A stretch of 64,000 bases of DNA. Origin: Rhizobium rhizogenes (GTDB lineage Bacteria > Pseudomonadota > Alphaproteobacteria > Rhizobiales > Rhizobiaceae). Location of the stretch: contig NZ_CP019701.2 in the NCBI RefSeq assembly GCF_002005205.3, forward strand, positions 2,046,001 through 2,110,000, in the 5' to 3' direction. This document shows, one piece after another, positions 44,050 through 52,309 of this stretch; the stretch's first letter is position 1; each line of letters begins with the position of its first letter. The translations under genes and the position numbers were made by a program. The notes under the pieces were generated by a model, which had not been told where the DNA came from, did no database searches, and worked only from the letters and a program-made list of their open reading frames with translations.

Positions 44050-45635
44050 AGCTAATATACTTGGAAATTCTGGAAGCCGCGAGTGCTGGCGGGCTCCTTA
44101 ACGGACTAAAGGTCGATTTAAGACGCGCCGTTGATGGAAAAAACGATGTTCTGCTTCCCTTATGTCTGCTTGGCTCGAATGGAACAGGAAAGTCTCAGTT
44201 CCTGCAAATAATCGCCGAATTGTTTCAAAGCGCTTGGCATACCCATAGAAAAGATCAAGAAAGAGCTGAAGCTAATCCAAGTTTGAACTTCAGACTAATT
44301 TACGAGATAACACCATCAGACGGAACCAGTTCCACACGTGTGAGGATCAGCAGACTCGCGAAAGGAACCGTCACTATGGAGGTCCATAATGGCGAGGAGT
44401 ATCAAAAAATCGAACCGTACGATAAGCGTTACGGAAATCACCTTCCTCCCGCGATTGTAGCTTACACTTCCGGCGACAACGAGACTCTTAGCCTCCCATT
44501 CTTCGTCAGCAGATCCGAGTATGCAGAGAACGTGAGGACCGCGGCTCTGGACGTTGATTTGAGACGCACAGAGATTCCGGACAACCGGATGCTGTTAGTT
44601 GACTATGGAACGCACCTTGAAGTGCTAATCTCCAACCTGATGCTCGGCTCGGAAGCACTGCGCGGTGCGATTATAGCCCACGCCAAGGTATCCAGACTTG
44701 CCTCGTGGCGCTGTATAATTCAACTAAATCACCCCGCAGCCCCCAAAACGAAATCGCCGATTACGGGAAAAAGAGGGGTTCAGCTTACCGAAGAACTCGA
44801 AAAGTATATCAGCAACCTTAAGAAGTGCGCGACCTGCTGGCACTATAATGAGAAAACCGATAGCTACGTTCTCGATTTTCTCGTCGACGAAGCCACGCGA
44901 GTAGCCTTCCGAAATTATTGGGAGAGCGCCAGCCACTTGTACCGTTCGCTTCACAAGCTCGCGATGCTAAACGACCTTATCATACCCAAATCAGCGCGTA
45001 ACCGCGTAAAAAAGGAGATCGACAAGCGTCGATTTGCTTCTCGTCTTCCAGAGCCGCAAGATGAAACAAAAGTGTTTCGTTTTGAGGAGGTGCGTTTCTT
45101 CAAGGGTGAAGAAAGCAGCTACGACAAATCAGTCGACTATGTTTCTCTTTCCGACGGAGAGCATCAGCAAGCAGAGATTTTTGGTATATTTGGAATGCTT
45201 AATCAGCCGAATGTGCTTTTCTTACTGGATGAACCAGAATCTCATTTTAATCCTCGTTGGCGCGTGAAATTTATCCGCCGCTTGATGGAGCTACCTGTCC
45301 AGTCAATGTCCTCACAAGAGGTGGTTCTTACTTCCCATGCGCCGTTTGTCGCCTCTGATATTTCGCGTGATCAAGTTCGAATATTCACCAAGAATCAAGA
45401 CGACACGCTCGAAATCTCAAAGCCAGAGATCGAAACTTATGGTGCGACGTACGACCGTATTCTCAGTCATTGCTTTGGCGTCGAACCACCCATCTCCGAA
45501 ATTGCTCAAGCTGAGATCAAGGAGGTGAGCCAGAATGGCTCACCTGAAGAAATCAAAGAGCTCATGGATCGCCTTGGGTCATCCGTCGAAAGGGCGCTTT
45601 TGGCCGACCGCCTTATAGAAATTTCGAGAAAATAG
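44046..45635 (+). CDS. Restriction-system-associated AAA/ABC-type ATPase
   Basis: 529 residues. Walker A GSNGTGKSQ at residues 43-51; signature-like LSDGEHQQAEIFGIF near 367; Walker B VLFLLDEPESHFNP near 390; H-loop-like VLTSHAPFVASDI. The layout of a split ABC-type ATPase with a long insert resembles the OLD/PtuA group. NCBI uses the name restriction system-associated AAA family ATPase for similar proteins beside HsdMS (from memory). Four-base overlap with hsdS and three bases to the HNH gene show one translation unit. Likely couples recognition to the nuclease. Confidence 0.85.
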   Translation: MKLIYLEILEAASAGGLLNGLKVDLRRAVDGKNDVLLPLCLLGSNGTGKSQFLQIIAELFQSAWHTHRKDQERAEANPSLNFRLIYEITPSDGTSSTRVRISRLAKGTVTMEVHNGEEYQKIEPYDKRYGNHLPPAIVAYTSGDNETLSLPFFVSRSEYAENVRTAALDVDLRRTEIPDNRMLLVDYGTHLEVLISNLMLGSEALRGAIIAHAKVSRLASWRCIIQLNHPAAPKTKSPITGKRGVQLTEELEKYISNLKKCATCWHYNEKTDSYVLDFLVDEATRVAFRNYWESASHLYRSLHKLAMLNDLIIPKSARNRVKKEIDKRRFASRLPEPQDETKVFRFEEVRFFKGEESSYDKSVDYVSLSDGEHQQAEIFGIFGMLNQPNVLFLLDEPESHFNPRWRVKFIRRLMELPVQSMSSQEVVLTSHAPFVASDISRDQVRIFTKNQDDTLEISKPEIETYGATYDRILSHCFGVEPPISEIAQAEIKEVSQNGSPEEIKELMDRLGSSVERALLADRLIEISRK

Positions 45636-45638
45636 TAG

Positions 45639-46733
45639 ATGTTCGATACATTTCCTGTCGACGCGTTAGCGCATAATTGGCTAAGTGAAATTCTGCTAGA
45701 GGAAATCGAGCGAGAAATTTCTCACGCTCATCCTGAGGCTCTCCCGGCCTTTCCGCATTTTGTGCAACAACCTTATCGATCTATATTTGAACGATACGAA
45801 AGTATAGTTTCTCGATTTCATAAATTGGCTACAGAAATACGCCAACTCAACACGACCGACAAAGCACTTGTTCACGCATCATTGCGGACACAGAACAGCC
45901 TGCCAGCCATACTCCTGCACGATTTCGAATATCAAGAATGCGCGACGGCATTGCCGAAGATACATGCTCTAGCGGTTGATCTATTTTCTACAGCCTTTGA
46001 GCGCCTCAGCGTCATTAAGTCACCTGATCATGATGACGCCATTCGTGATTGGCATTTCGATTTAATATTCAACGCTTTTAAAAAGAAGACATGTGCTGCT
46101 TGCGGATTAGAAAAACTGGAGCGACCGGACGCCGACATTCCTAGACCGGACCTAGATCATTACCTATCTATTTCACAGTACCCTTTCGCCGGTGTAAACT
46201 TGATGAACCTTACGCCCATGGGAATAGCCTGCAACACGAGATATAAGCTCGCGAAAGACGTACTCAACGATGACGCAGGTAGTCGTACCGATTCTTTCGA
46301 TCCCTATGGTGAACTACGAGGAACGATATCCTTGGAAGGCAGCCGCTTCCTGCCGGCCGATCACGCAGTCGCGGAATGGCGCGTTAGTATTGTGCCCGAC
46401 ACAGCTATGGGTGTGAATTGGGACAGGTTGTTCAAAATCAAAAGCAGATACTCGGGCGTTCTGTATTCAGACTTCGCTGATTGGGTGGAGCAATTCTCGG
46501 ACTATGTAGCGAGACATGGCATGTCAATCACTGATCGAGAAGCTGTCCTATCGGGACTGGGTAGGTTCATCGAAACATGCAGATACGAAGCTCTACCGGC
46601 CGTCGCGTTGCTAAAGGCCTCGGCAATGCGACTTTTCCACGATGCTATAGCATCTGAGGAATTGGGCTCACGTATGCACCAGTTTCTAATGCAGGTGAAC
46701 GAGAGGCGAACGACCAAAGAGCATCCGGCGTGA
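45639..46733 (+). CDS. HNH-like nuclease (PtuB-like)
   Basis: 364 residues. A zinc-type HNH core at about residues 148-205: TCAACGLEKLERPDADIPRP, DLDHYLSISQYPFAGVNLMN, LTPMGIACNTRYKLAKDV. The CxxC, D-H, N and C-N positions match the HNH nucleases of the PtuB kind. N- and C-terminal parts are helical and unassigned. It is last in the operon and ends 113 bases before the right attachment site. With the ATPase it forms a Septu-like pair; it replaces the missing HsdR nuclease by position. Confidence 0.8.
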   Translation: MFDTFPVDALAHNWLSEILLEEIEREISHAHPEALPAFPHFVQQPYRSIFERYESIVSRFHKLATEIRQLNTTDKALVHASLRTQNSLPAILLHDFEYQECATALPKIHALAVDLFSTAFERLSVIKSPDHDDAIRDWHFDLIFNAFKKKTCAACGLEKLERPDADIPRPDLDHYLSISQYPFAGVNLMNLTPMGIACNTRYKLAKDVLNDDAGSRTDSFDPYGELRGTISLEGSRFLPADHAVAEWRVSIVPDTAMGVNWDRLFKIKSRYSGVLYSDFADWVEQFSDYVARHGMSITDREAVLSGLGRFIETCRYEALPAVALLKASAMRLFHDAIASEELGSRMHQFLMQVNERRTTKEHPA

Positions 46734-46776
46734 CACTGGGTCTTGCTAATCGCACATCCGAAGTTCTGGCAGAAAT

Positions 46777-46800
46777 CTAGCACAATTCTAGCGCAGTGTT
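46777..46800. repeat. Putative integrase arm-type site, right end
   Basis: The 24-base stretch starting CTAGCACAATTCTAGC matches 20 of 24 bases of the left-end site at 18027-18050, in the same orientation, 46 bases inside the attR core. Confidence 0.5.
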
Positions 46801-46845
46801 AGAACCACGCCATAAAAATCATATAGTTAGAACCAATATCTTCCA

Positions 46846-46891
46846 ATTCCGATTCCAAAGGTCACAGGTTCGAATCCTGTCGGGTGCGCCA
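46846..46891 (+). repeat. attR: 3' fragment of tRNA-Arg
   Basis: The 18-bp core is followed by a T arm ACAGG-TTCGAAT-CCTGT, fully paired, the acceptor strand CGGGTGC, G and CCA. The 5' half of a tRNA is absent, so it is not a functional gene. By the usual logic of integration this is the original chromosomal 3' end that the island displaced. Confidence 0.92.
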
Positions 46892-47023
46892 TTCACAGAT
46901 TTGACACGCGCCCAATTGGCAAACCTCCACCGCCGCCGCTGTTTTCGAAATCTCGCCACGAACGGGCGAGCGAATGTCCCTGCGCCCTGTTGCCATTTCC
47001 AAGCCGTCCACTATCGTAGCACG

Positions 47024-47590
47024 ATGGGCAACGAAATTGACATGGACAGGCGCATTGCCGCGCGCATTCGCACGGAACGGGAAAGCAGGGGCTGGTCGCT
47101 CAGCGATCTCGCGGAAAAGGCGTCCGTTTCCCGGGCGATGATCCATAAGATCGAGCGCGGAGAGAGCAGCCCGACCGCCAATCTTCTGGGCAAGCTGTCT
47201 GGCGCTTTCGGTTTGAGCATGTCCACGCTGCTGGCCCGCGCGGAGACCAGGCAGGGCCGCCTGCTGCGCATGGAGGAGCAGCCGACATGGCAGGATCCCG
47301 AGACCGGATATCTGCGCAGGCATGTTTCACCAGGTTCCGATCTGCCGTTCGATATCATCCACATCACGCTGCCCCCCGGCAAGCAGGTACCGATGCCCGC
47401 CTCGGCCTATATCTTCCTGCGCCAGCTCATCTGGGTTCTTTCGGGAGAGCTGGTTTTCGTGGAAGGCGAAGTGACCCACGAGATGAAGCAGGGGGACTGC
47501 CTGGAGCTTGGGCCGCCGGCTGACTGCATCTTCCGCAATGCCACCAGGGAACCCTGCACCTATGCGGTCGCCATCCTGAAAATATCCTGA
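47024..47590 (+). CDS. XRE-cupin transcriptional regulator
   Basis: 188 residues from the ATG at 47024 (MGNEIDMDRRIAARIRTERE). XRE helix-turn-helix WSLSDLAEKASVSRAMIHKI followed by ERGESSPTANLLGKLSGAFG, then a C-terminal cupin with PGKQVPMPASAYIFLRQLIW and GDCLELGPPADCIFRN. A GTCCACTAT half-site is at 47006-47014 just before the start, and the same word in a full inverted repeat lies in front of the next gene, so it probably controls itself and the downstream acetyltransferase. Confidence 0.9.
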   Translation: MGNEIDMDRRIAARIRTERESRGWSLSDLAEKASVSRAMIHKIERGESSPTANLLGKLSGAFGLSMSTLLARAETRQGRLLRMEEQPTWQDPETGYLRRHVSPGSDLPFDIIHITLPPGKQVPMPASAYIFLRQLIWVLSGELVFVEGEVTHEMKQGDCLELGPPADCIFRNATREPCTYAVAILKIS

Positions 47591-47606
47591 GACCGCTTGC
47601 CTCCAG

Positions 47607-47646
47607 TTGTCCACTATGTTAGATATAATATTATCATAGTGGACAA
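47607..47646. promoter_or_regulatory. Operator of the XRE-cupin regulator
   Basis: TTGTCCACTATG (47607-47618) and CATAGTGGACAA (47635-47646) are a perfect 12-bp inverted repeat, 16 bases apart. Between them lies GATATAATATT, which holds a consensus TATAAT -10 box. Binding would cover the promoter of the acetyltransferase gene. Confidence 0.8.
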
Positions 47647-47659
47647 ATCGGATTTTTTC

Positions 47660-48172
47660 ATGATCATTCGCGACGCACAGTCCGGCGACCTCGAAACGGT
47701 TGCCGAAATCTATAACCATGCTGTCCTGAACACGACAGCGATCTTCAACGATTCGACCGTTGACGTGGCCAACCGGGCCGCATGGCTCGCGGATCGGACG
47801 CGGCTTGGATATCCCGTCCTCGTTGCCGTCAGGGAAGACGGATCGGTTATGGGTTATGCATCTTTTGGCGACTGGCGCGCATTCGATGGATATCGCCATA
47901 CGGTGGAACATTCCGTCTATGTTCACATGGACCACCGGGGCAAAGGCGTGGCGGAAGCGCTGATGCAGGCACTGATCGGGCGCGCCCGCGCGATTGGCAA
48001 GCATGTGATGATCGCCGGGATCGAATCCCGGAATGTCGCATCGATCCGGCTGCACGAGAAGCTCGGCTTTGGCAGTGTCGAGCCGATCAGGCAGGTTGGC
48101 ATGAAATTCGGCGAATGGCTCGACCTGACGTTCATGTATCTGAAACTCGATGACCGGCCCACGCCAGACTAA
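47660..48172 (+). CDS. Phosphinothricin-acetyltransferase-like GNAT
   Basis: 170 residues from the ATG at 47660 (MIIRDAQSGDLETVAEIYNH). Family motifs: ASFGDWRAFDGYRHTVEHSV, YVHMDHRGKGVAEALMQALI (acetyl-CoA loop), GIESRNVASIRLHEKLGF. This is the PAT/MddA type, acting on methionine sulfoximine, phosphinothricin or similar amino acids. It follows the operator of the XRE-cupin regulator and probably shares its message with the next gene (10 bases). Confidence 0.9.
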   Translation: MIIRDAQSGDLETVAEIYNHAVLNTTAIFNDSTVDVANRAAWLADRTRLGYPVLVAVREDGSVMGYASFGDWRAFDGYRHTVEHSVYVHMDHRGKGVAEALMQALIGRARAIGKHVMIAGIESRNVASIRLHEKLGFGSVEPIRQVGMKFGEWLDLTFMYLKLDDRPTPD

Positions 48173-48182
48173 GGCGGCGGCC

Positions 48183-48620
48183 ATGGCCAATTTTGCAATA
48201 TTCGCGCTGCTGGTCGGGGCCGGGGCAGCAATCGTCGCGCAGAACATTCTCATGGCGAAAATCTCGGGAAACGCCACCACCATCCTCGTCCCGCTCATCA
48301 TGAATTCTGCCGTGGGACTGGCGGTTCTGACGCTTCTTCTGATCTGGCGGACAGGTGCAGCAGGGGTATCGGAAATCCTGCACCTGTTCCGCCCCTGGAA
48401 CATCCTTCCCGGCCTGCTCGGATCCTTCTTCGTCTTCGCAAGCATCCTCGGTTACCAGCGCATCGGCGCGGCAGCAACGGTCGCGGTGCTTGTCGCAAGT
48501 CAGCTCGGCTTCGGTCTGCTCACGGATGTCTTCCGATCGGGTAATATTGCGGGAATAACCCTTTTCGGGGCGGCCCTTCTGCTGGCCGGTGCCGGCCTCG
48601 TCGCCTTCAGGGCGGTCTAG
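48183..48620 (+). CDS. YdcZ-like (DMT) membrane protein
   Basis: 145 residues from the ATG at 48183 (MANFAIFALLVGAGAAIVAQ). Five hydrophobic helices; the single DUF606/YdcZ repeat type, half the size of EamA exporters. It may export the acetylated product or substrate of the upstream acetyltransferase. Confidence 0.85.
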   Translation: MANFAIFALLVGAGAAIVAQNILMAKISGNATTILVPLIMNSAVGLAVLTLLLIWRTGAAGVSEILHLFRPWNILPGLLGSFFVFASILGYQRIGAAATVAVLVASQLGFGLLTDVFRSGNIAGITLFGAALLLAGAGLVAFRAV

Positions 48621-48718
48621 AGAGATCCATCAGGCAGGCGTCGTGATTGCGACGTTTCTTGCGCGGACACCGGCGGGGCACATCCCCGCCGATGCTTGTG
48701 AGGGTCGCCGGATGGCGG

Positions 48719-50668
48719 TCAGAACTCCTGCCAGTCGTCCTTTGAGGTATCGACGGCGGCATTGCCCGAAAAGGCGGAGGCAAGCTTGCGGCCAAGGGCG
48801 CGCACGGGCGAAGCCACGGGCCTGTCGTTACCGCCGGCATTGCGCAGCGGAGCCGGCTGGCCTTTCTGCTGATAGGCGCCATCGGCCAGCCTGAACTGCG
48901 ACAGCAGCTGGTTGAGCGACGCAACCTCCTTGGCGAGGCTGTGGCTCGCGGCGTTGGTTTCTTCCACCATGGCCGCATTTTTCTGCGTGTCCTGGTCCAT
49001 CTGGTTGACCGCCGTGTTGATCTGCTGGAGGCCGGAGGACTGTTCCTGGGCGGATTCCACGATGGAGACGACGTGCCGGTTGATCTCCTGCACTTCCGAG
49101 ACGATGGTCGCCAGCGCCTTGCCGGTATCGCCCACCAACTGGACGCCCTGCTGCACCTGATCGTTGGAAGTGGTGATCAGCGCCTTGATTTCCTTGGCGG
49201 CACTTGCGGAACGCTGCGCGAGTTCGCGCACCTCCTGCGCAACCACCGCAAAGCCCTTGCCCGCCTCACCCGCGCGCGCCGCCTCGACGCCCGCATTCAG
49301 CGCCAGAAGGTTGGTCTGGAAGGCGATCTCGTCGATCACGCCGATGATGTTGCTGATCTCGTTGGCGGATTTGGCAATCTGCTCCATGGCGACCACGGCG
49401 CGGCGCACCACCTCGCCGGATTGTTCGGCGCCCGCCTTGGCCCGGCTCACGATCTGGCCTGCCTCCTGCGCACGTCTGGTGGAATCGCGCACCGTCGTGG
49501 TGATCTCTTCCAGCGCGGCGGCGGTCTCTTCCACGGCTGCGGCCTGCTGTTCCGTGCGCTTGGCAAGGTCATCCGCGGCCGATTTGATCTCGTCCGCGCC
49601 AGCACCGATGCCGCCGGCATTCTGCGCGACCTTGCTCAGGGCCGCCTGCAGCTTTTCAGCCGACATGTTGAAATCGTTGCGAACGCCATCCAGCGTCGCC
49701 GTGAACGGCTGACCGATGCGATAGGAAACATCGCCTTCGGACAGTTTCGACAGGCCGGCAGCGAGATTGTCGACGGCGAATTTGACGTCGGCCGCTTCCC
49801 TTGCCTTCTGCTGCTCGCGCTCCATGCGGTCCTTTTCGGACAGGCTGCGATTGGCTTCGGTCTCCTGTTCGAGGCGAATGCGCTCGACCGCATTTTCGCG
49901 GAACACCTGCACCGCTCTGGCCATCTGGCCAACTTCGTCTCCACGTCCGGTGCCATCGATCTCAGCCGCCGTCTCACCATTGGCAAGCGAGGCCATCCGC
50001 TGGCACAGACGGGCGATCGGCGTGGTGATGCCACGCGACGCCACGAAAATCGCGAGAATGACGCCGATGGAGAAAACAAGCCCGATCACCGCAAGGGATG
50101 TCAGGATGGTTGAATTGGTCTGGTTGCTCAGATCGTCGCTTGCCTTGCTGACGCCCTTGGTCAGCTTGTCCAGCAGCGCCATCATTTCCACGGAGGTCGG
50201 GCGGATGGAAGCATCGGCCTTCAGCATCTGTGCCGCCGCATCCGCGTTGCGGTCGGCCAGACCCAATTCGACCGCCTTGTCGGTGATCGCGGTAATCTCC
50301 TGCGACTTCGCAAGGAGCCCGTCAAGGACCGCCGCCTCTTCCGGAAAAGCCGTTTTCACATTGTTGAGGCGCGTCGCCAGCAACCGCTTGCTTTCGGTGT
50401 AGGTGTCGCGGGCAACCTTGATATCCGGCCCGGCCGCATCATAAGCCATCACCTGATAGGCGCTATAGGCGACCGCCGTCAGATTGCGGTTGGCACGGGC
50501 AAGCTCCACCAGCGCGGCATTATCGTTGGCAATGAAAAACGAATAGGCCGTATCCGCTTCCTTGTAGCGGTTGGACATGAATGCCGTGGCGCCAAGGCCG
50601 ACGATGCAGAGCGGCAGAATAAGTGACAGGATCTTGGTGCGGATGCTGGCATTTTGAAGAAAGGACAC
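48719..50668 (-). CDS. Methyl-accepting chemotaxis protein
   Basis: About 649 residues from the GTG at 50668 (VSFLQNASIRTKILSLILPL), with GAGG six bases upstream; longer starts are possible. One membrane helix near the N-terminus, a four-helix periplasmic sensor, a second helix (LAVIGLVFSIGVILAIFVAS), HAMP, and a signalling domain with the invariant hairpin tip IDEIAFQTNLLALNAGVEAA. It ends in DDWQEF, an x-W-x-x-F tail that can dock CheR/CheB. Ligand unknown. Sits at the cell pole in arrays. Confidence 0.95.
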   Translation of the reverse strand: MSFLQNASIRTKILSLILPLCIVGLGATAFMSNRYKEADTAYSFFIANDNAALVELARANRNLTAVAYSAYQVMAYDAAGPDIKVARDTYTESKRLLATRLNNVKTAFPEEAAVLDGLLAKSQEITAITDKAVELGLADRNADAAAQMLKADASIRPTSVEMMALLDKLTKGVSKASDDLSNQTNSTILTSLAVIGLVFSIGVILAIFVASRGITTPIARLCQRMASLANGETAAEIDGTGRGDEVGQMARAVQVFRENAVERIRLEQETEANRSLSEKDRMEREQQKAREAADVKFAVDNLAAGLSKLSEGDVSYRIGQPFTATLDGVRNDFNMSAEKLQAALSKVAQNAGGIGAGADEIKSAADDLAKRTEQQAAAVEETAAALEEITTTVRDSTRRAQEAGQIVSRAKAGAEQSGEVVRRAVVAMEQIAKSANEISNIIGVIDEIAFQTNLLALNAGVEAARAGEAGKGFAVVAQEVRELAQRSASAAKEIKALITTSNDQVQQGVQLVGDTGKALATIVSEVQEINRHVVSIVESAQEQSSGLQQINTAVNQMDQDTQKNAAMVEETNAASHSLAKEVASLNQLLSQFRLADGAYQQKGQPAPLRNAGGNDRPVASPVRALGRKLASAFSGNAAVDTSKDDWQEF

Positions 50669-51107
50669 GGAAAACCTCACGTCAATGAAAAGCCGCTCCT
50701 TCCCCGTGCCGGAGGTGTTCGGCAAAACTGACATTGCACGTCGAACGCCCTGATCATCTGGGCTTCGCGAGACGCATCACCGGCTTGGGCCGCAATTTGC
50801 ATCATGCATGCGCCAGCGAAAGGAGACCTGCCTCCCGGTGTCGGCAGGCATCCTCGGCGGGACGCGGGCAGCCCGCCAGCGAGCGGGGGCGCCGGGCCGC
50901 ATTTAGGGGATTTCGGAAAGCGGCCGGTTTGGGATGCCGGCTGCAATTTCTTGTTCGATAAAATGATTATAGTCAAAAACTTTACAATTCCTTCATGTCC
51001 AAACGGCCTGCGAAAAATCGGCGGCAAGGCGGCAGCAGCGCCCTCGCGATCAACCCTGCCGGTTGACCAGCGTGTCTGCCGCAGGTCCCCGCCGCCCATC
51101 CCGCCCC
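50669..51107. other. Intergenic region, 439 bp
   Basis: No gene supported. The AT-rich block near 50,945-51,000 contains the likely promoter of the chemotaxis gene on the minus strand; the rest is GC-rich with short inverted repeats. Confidence 0.4.
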
Positions 51108-52307
51108 TCACCCGCTTCGGGCAAAGGAACGTGCTTTGCGCATCACCGCCCGGCGCTGGAAAATGGCGGCCATGGCGGCGAGAACGGCCATAAGGGTAAA
51201 GATCAGCGCTATGTCCCGATAGGCCATCGCAAAACCGAACCGGGCAATCCACGGCTGGCTTGCCAGCGGCGAGATGAAATGCCCGAGGAACATCGACGCC
51301 GTGACAATGCCGGCGATACGCCCGCGCAGCCGCAGCGGCGCCAGCATGATCGTCGTGGACATGATCGCCGGCATGACGACGCCCAGACCGAGCCCGGTCA
51401 CGGCAACCGCCGACAGCATGGAAGCCAGCCCCTTTGCCATGGCAAGCAGCGCAAACCCCGTTGCCATCAGCATCAACCCCACCGCCAGAATGATGGCTAC
51501 GCCCATATGCCTGCGCAATCTCGCGAAATTGAGCGCCGTCAGCGCACCCGCCAGATTGAAGATGCCGATCGCATATCCGGCGATACTGCCGGAAAACACC
51601 CCGAGCTCCCGCAGGAAGAACGGCAATTGCGAGGGAATGGTGTAAAACAGCGCGTTGACGAGGAACACCGTCAGCGCCAGCACGGCGACCACCGGCCAGT
51701 TGACGGCGCCAGCCGGCCCACCATCCCGGGCGCGGCCGTCGCCCCTCTCCGGCTCCCGCAGGAAAAGCAGGGCAGCCGGCAGGATGAGCAGGGCAACGGC
51801 ATAGACCGCAAAGGGCGCGCGCCAGTGAATATCGGCCAGCAATCCGCCCGCCACGACAAAAAGCACGCCGCCCAGCTGGGTGAAAGCCTGCTGCAGGCCG
51901 AGATAACGTTCGCGTGCCGGGCTCTCGAAATAATCGCCGACAAGCGCCGTGCCGATCGTCATGATGCCGCCGATCGCCAGGCCCAGAAAGGCCCGGCCGA
52001 CGAGCAGGCCGGCAAGGCTGTCTGCAAAAAGGCCGGACATGCCGGAAAGGCTGTAAAGCAGGATCGCGCCCAGCAGCAGCCGTTTGCGGCCGAAGCGATC
52101 CGCCAGCATACCGGCGACCGGCGCGCAGAGCGCGACAAAAACCGATGGCAGCGTCAGCACCATGCGGCTCAACAGCCCGACATGGGGTGTCGACAGGAAG
52201 CTCTGCTCGATGGCGGGCAGCGAGGGCGCAACCGTCGTTCCCGCCATGATGGTGAGCGTGGCGACGAACAGCAGCGTGATTTTCAGCGCCGTGGAATTTT
52301 CAGCCAT
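51108..52307 (-). CDS. MFS transporter
   Basis: 399 residues from the ATG at 52307 (MAENSTALKITLLFVATLTI), two bases after the reductase stop. Twelve hydrophobic helices; the MFS loop motif GMLADRFGRKRLLLGA between helices 2 and 3. Likely an exporter in the multidrug branch. Co-transcribed with the FMN reductase behind a SoxR-type promoter, which fits removal of redox-cycling compounds. Confidence 0.92.
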   Translation of the reverse strand: MAENSTALKITLLFVATLTIMAGTTVAPSLPAIEQSFLSTPHVGLLSRMVLTLPSVFVALCAPVAGMLADRFGRKRLLLGAILLYSLSGMSGLFADSLAGLLVGRAFLGLAIGGIMTIGTALVGDYFESPARERYLGLQQAFTQLGGVLFVVAGGLLADIHWRAPFAVYAVALLILPAALLFLREPERGDGRARDGGPAGAVNWPVVAVLALTVFLVNALFYTIPSQLPFFLRELGVFSGSIAGYAIGIFNLAGALTALNFARLRRHMGVAIILAVGLMLMATGFALLAMAKGLASMLSAVAVTGLGLGVVMPAIMSTTIMLAPLRLRGRIAGIVTASMFLGHFISPLASQPWIARFGFAMAYRDIALIFTLMAVLAAMAAIFQRRAVMRKARSFARSG

Positions 52308-52309
52308 CG

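Larger units (their letters stand above)
17845..46863. mobile_element. 29-kb genomic island in tRNA-Arg(CCG)
   Basis: Bounded by an 18-bp direct repeat (ATTCCGATTCCAAAGGTC) inside the tRNA gene and at 46846-46863. A tyrosine integrase starts 190 bases from the tRNA, as is normal. Further recombinase genes, an HUH replication protein and cargo with differing base composition lie between the repeats. No conjugation genes, relaxase or type IV secretion were found, so transfer would need help from another element. The base usage shifts along the island (AT-richest in the restriction-like operon), so it is a composite of several acquisitions. Confidence 0.92.

Noticed and set aside
17845..46863. 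Integrative conjugative element or prophage
   Set aside because: No relaxase, coupling protein, type IV secretion, capsid, terminase or lysis genes were found. VgrG and PAAR belong to a T6SS cargo set, not to a phage tail operon. Genomic island is the safer name.
46846..46891. A second tRNA-Arg gene at the right end
   Set aside because: Only the anticodon loop, T arm and 3' acceptor strand are present. The 5' acceptor and D arm are missing, so it is the attR fragment.
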